8,768 bases of DNA from an uncultured Lachnospiraceae bacterium (GTDB lineage: Bacteria; Bacillota; Clostridia; Lachnospirales; Lachnospiraceae), in the NCBI GenBank assembly GCA_902783395.1, contig CACZRA010000059.1, forward strand, positions 1-8,768, written 5' to 3'. Positions within the stretch are counted from its first letter, which is position 1. Each line of letters starts with the position of its first letter. Below are positions 7,000-8,768 of the stretch, in pieces. Position numbers and translations under genes: made by a program. The notes under the pieces were generated by a model. It searched no databases. It was given only the letters and a program-made list of their open reading frames with translations, and was not told the origin of the DNA.

Positions 7000-8567
7000 A
7001 GGATTTTCTGGCAGGACATATCCGCTTTTTTTTCATGGCGGCTTTGTGTCTTGTGATCATAATATGCGGCGGTTTATTATTACTGCCGCGTCTTGAGGGA
7101 GAACAGCTCTGGGAAGAAACGACCCTTGAGCTGGGAGAGAGTCTGAGGGATGACGTTTCTTCGTATGTTTCGGGCAACAGCTTTATCATGAAGCATACAT
7201 TCATAGATAACTCCGGGGTAAATTACACAAAGGTCGGTGATTATACGGTAAGGGCTGTCAGCCCCTTTAAGGAGTATGACTATAAGGTACATATCAGGGA
7301 TACCACACCGCCCGAGCTCGATATCGGAGACGGCTGGAAAAATGTTCTCAGTACCGAAGAGGAATATGATCCTGAGGTCATCGGGATAAAAGCGTCCGAC
7401 CTTGGCGGCATAGCTTTTCTTAAGTATTTTATTGACGGTAAGGAAACAGATAAGCTTAAGTTCTCAAAGGTTTCAAGACCTGAGCTGGTTATCCGGGCTA
7501 CTGACGGCAATGCCAACAGCACGGAGAAAAAGGTCAGGCTTATCGTAGATACTCCGCCGAGGTTTTACGGGGTGCATGACCAGTATCTGTTAAGAGGCAG
7601 CAGGGCAGAGGAGCTCGATCCGGTCTTTGCCTGTGACGATGTGGACGGCGGTCTCACCGCAAAGATCAGGACGGATATTTCCGGAGTGAGCTTTAACAAC
7701 ATAGGGGATTATGAAATAAAGTATGAGGTTGAGGACAGCTACGGACTCAAAACCGATGCGGAAGCGAAGCTTCATATAGTTTCGTCACAGCAAAGAGTGG
7801 ATGAACACAGGGATGATTGCAGTATAAGCAGTAATGATCTTGCATGTGCGGTGGAGGAGGGCTTTTTTGTCTCAGAGCCCTTATCCGTACCTGACAGGGA
7901 CAAAGTCATAGAAGAATGCGCCCCTTCACTGGTCAATCTCTTTGTGGAACGGGCCGACGGAAGTACAAGCAGCGGTTCGGCGTTTGTTTACAGGGTCGAA
8001 TCCGATTACGTCTATCTTGTATCTGTATACCACGTAACGAGCGCCTTTGAGAACGGACCGTTATGGATAACCTTTTATGACGGTACGCGGATAAGGACTG
8101 CCATAAGATCCATAAGACTGAGCGCGGGAAATGAGGCCTCGCTCTTCAGGATCCCGGTCAGGATCATCCCCTATCACATTCTGGTCAGACTGAAGGAGGT
8201 CGCCACGGAAGAGGATATATATGACCAGGTGAAGGAGGGAACTCCTCTTCTGGAATACTGCAAAAACTGGAGGGCCGGTGAGGAGCCGGAGATGGCGATG
8301 GACGTCAATGTGATATCCATGCAGCTTACGGATATCCAAAAGAGATATGTTGACGCGGGATCGTACTTTACTACCACCAGAAGATCCGTGAGCGGGATGA
8401 GCGGTACCGCGGTATTCGATCTCAGGGGAGTCCTTGCGGGGATATGCAGCAAGACAATGTTTCCCGTTTCCGGAGAAGATCCCGTGTTTTCTGACGGCTG
8501 CGACCTTGTCCTAAGGGTGGACGGACTTGATACTCTTTTCGACAGGTCTTCGGAGCTTGCAAAATGA
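6996..8567 (+). CDS. Membrane-anchored extracytoplasmic protein: Ig-like modules plus trypsin-like (S1 family) domain
   Basis: I do not recognise this as a named gene. Counting from the proposed ATA start it has 523 residues (510 from the ATG at 7035). A short cytoplasmic head with basic residues (KDFLAGHIR) precedes one transmembrane helix (about 11-31); the rest should be outside. Three beta-rich modules follow (about 45-103, 107-185, 190-262). The first and third contain the VGDYTV/IGDYEIKYEVED pattern of bacterial Ig-like (DUF5011-type) repeats, and the first is followed by a DTTPPEL joint. Residues about 301-518 resemble trypsin/HtrA-like proteases: SSGSAFVY, His346 in VYHVTSAF, and Ser469 in GMSGTAVFD, a version of GNSGGPLFD. 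The Asp position seems to be Glu380 (NEASLFRI). Substrate unknown; it may be a weak protease or an inactive relative. The start is chosen for its SD and a 4-nt overlap with the rpe stop; the spacing suggests co-transcription with rpe. Confidence 0.8.
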   Translation: MKDFLAGHIRFFFMAALCLVIIICGGLLLLPRLEGEQLWEETTLELGESLRDDVSSYVSGNSFIMKHTFIDNSGVNYTKVGDYTVRAVSPFKEYDYKVHIRDTTPPELDIGDGWKNVLSTEEEYDPEVIGIKASDLGGIAFLKYFIDGKETDKLKFSKVSRPELVIRATDGNANSTEKKVRLIVDTPPRFYGVHDQYLLRGSRAEELDPVFACDDVDGGLTAKIRTDISGVSFNNIGDYEIKYEVEDSYGLKTDAEAKLHIVSSQQRVDEHRDDCSISSNDLACAVEEGFFVSEPLSVPDRDKVIEECAPSLVNLFVERADGSTSSGSAFVYRVESDYVYLVSVYHVTSAFENGPLWITFYDGTRIRTAIRSIRLSAGNEASLFRIPVRIIPYHILVRLKEVATEEDIYDQVKEGTPLLEYCKNWRAGEEPEMAMDVNVISMQLTDIQKRYVDAGSYFTTTRRSVSGMSGTAVFDLRGVLAGICSKTMFPVSGEDPVFSDGCDLVLRVDGLDTLFDRSSELAK

Positions 8568-8585
8568 TCCACCCTGTGTTACTAT
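8557..8585 (+). promoter_or_regulatory. Candidate sigma-A promoter of secG
   Basis: TTGCAA (8557-8562), a 17-nt spacer and TACTAT (8580-8585), with an extended -10 TG at 8577-8578. Transcription would start near 8592, leaving a leader of about 37 nt before the secG ATG. The -35 lies in the last codons of the preceding gene and the -10 in the 61-nt gap. No hairpin-plus-T-run terminator is visible between 8568 and 8628, so read-through from upstream may also reach secG. Confidence 0.5.
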
Positions 8586-8613
8586 AAGAACTCGTTTCGG
8601 AAAAGAAATATTC

Positions 8614-8620
8614 AGAGAGG
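8614..8620 (+). promoter_or_regulatory. Ribosome binding site of secG
   Basis: AGAGAGG at 8614-8620, 8 nt before the ATG at 8629. It matters chiefly because it is identical in sequence and spacing to the site before the proposed ATA start at 6996. Confidence 0.8.
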
Positions 8621-8628
8621 TTTTTGAT

Positions 8629-8768
8629 ATGTCTACTACAAGATTGATTTTGTATATCGTTTTCATGATCATATGTGTCGCTCTTACCTTTATAGTACTC
8701 GCTCAGGAGGGAAAGAGTGCCGGACTCGGAGCCATAAGCGGTATGGCTGATACGTACTGGGGAAAGAA
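8629..8768 (+). CDS. secG: SecG, preprotein translocase subunit, 3'-truncated by the window edge
   Basis: Small membrane subunit of the SecYEG channel that helps SecA-driven export. Only 46 residues are in the window; the full protein is usually 70-80 residues. The first transmembrane helix covers about residues 5-25, followed by the conserved cytoplasmic loop LAQEGKSAGLGAISG and the DTYWGK segment (usual form DTFFGK); the second helix lies beyond the end. The start has a good SD at 8 nt. In B. subtilis and many Clostridia secG precedes rnr and smpB, so those are the expected next genes. A separate promoter suggests it begins a new transcription unit rather than closing the prkC cluster. Confidence 0.92.
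   Translation, partial: MSTTRLILYIVFMIICVALTFIVLAQEGKSAGLGAISGMADTYWGK

Noticed and set aside
8568..8628. Terminator or riboswitch in the largest gap
   Set aside because: No stable hairpin or T-run after a stem is visible; the stretch is explained by the -10 and the SD of secG.

Overview
The window is about 8.8 kb of densely packed, single-strand (+) chromosomal housekeeping DNA. It most likely comes from a low-to-mid GC Firmicute of the Clostridia, and my best guess is Lachnospiraceae. The reasons are the gene order, Gram-positive-style AGGAGG-like ribosome binding sites, a PASTA-type kinase with its PP2C phosphatase, and frequent ATA (Ile) and AGG/AGA (Arg) codons. I see no mobile element, CRISPR array, tRNA or rRNA, and no intergenic gap longer than about 60 bases.

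Layout: the 3' part of rsmB (16S rRNA m5C methyltransferase; its 5' end lies outside the window) overlaps rlmN (23S rRNA/tRNA m2A methyltransferase) by 4 nt. Next come a PP2C phosphatase (prpC/stp), the PASTA-domain Ser/Thr kinase prkC, the circularly permuted ribosome-assembly GTPase rsgA and ribulose-phosphate 3-epimerase rpe, joined by gaps or overlaps of -1 to about 29 nt. This is the rsmB-rlmN-prpC-prkC-rsgA-rpe order known from Bacillus subtilis. There thiN (thiamine pyrophosphokinase) follows; here a membrane-anchored protein with Ig-like modules and a trypsin-like domain takes its place. The window ends inside secG, which has its own good candidate promoter.

Functionally the block joins rRNA modification (RsmB, RlmN), 30S assembly checking (RsgA), and a reversible Ser/Thr phosphorylation switch at the envelope (PrkC/PrpC). 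RsgA (CpgA) is a reported PrkC substrate in B. subtilis, so the grouping makes sense. 

The least ordinary part is the 6996-8567 gene. It encodes an unrecognised Ig-like/trypsin-like surface protein with Glu at the expected catalytic Asp position. It apparently starts at an ATA codon: that codon has the same Shine-Dalgarno sequence and 8-nt spacing as secG, while the first ATG has no SD. Other points are an unusually long, about 60 % charged linker in PrkC, two short insertions around the SAM-binding motif of RsmB, and a likely internal promoter at the end of rlmN.
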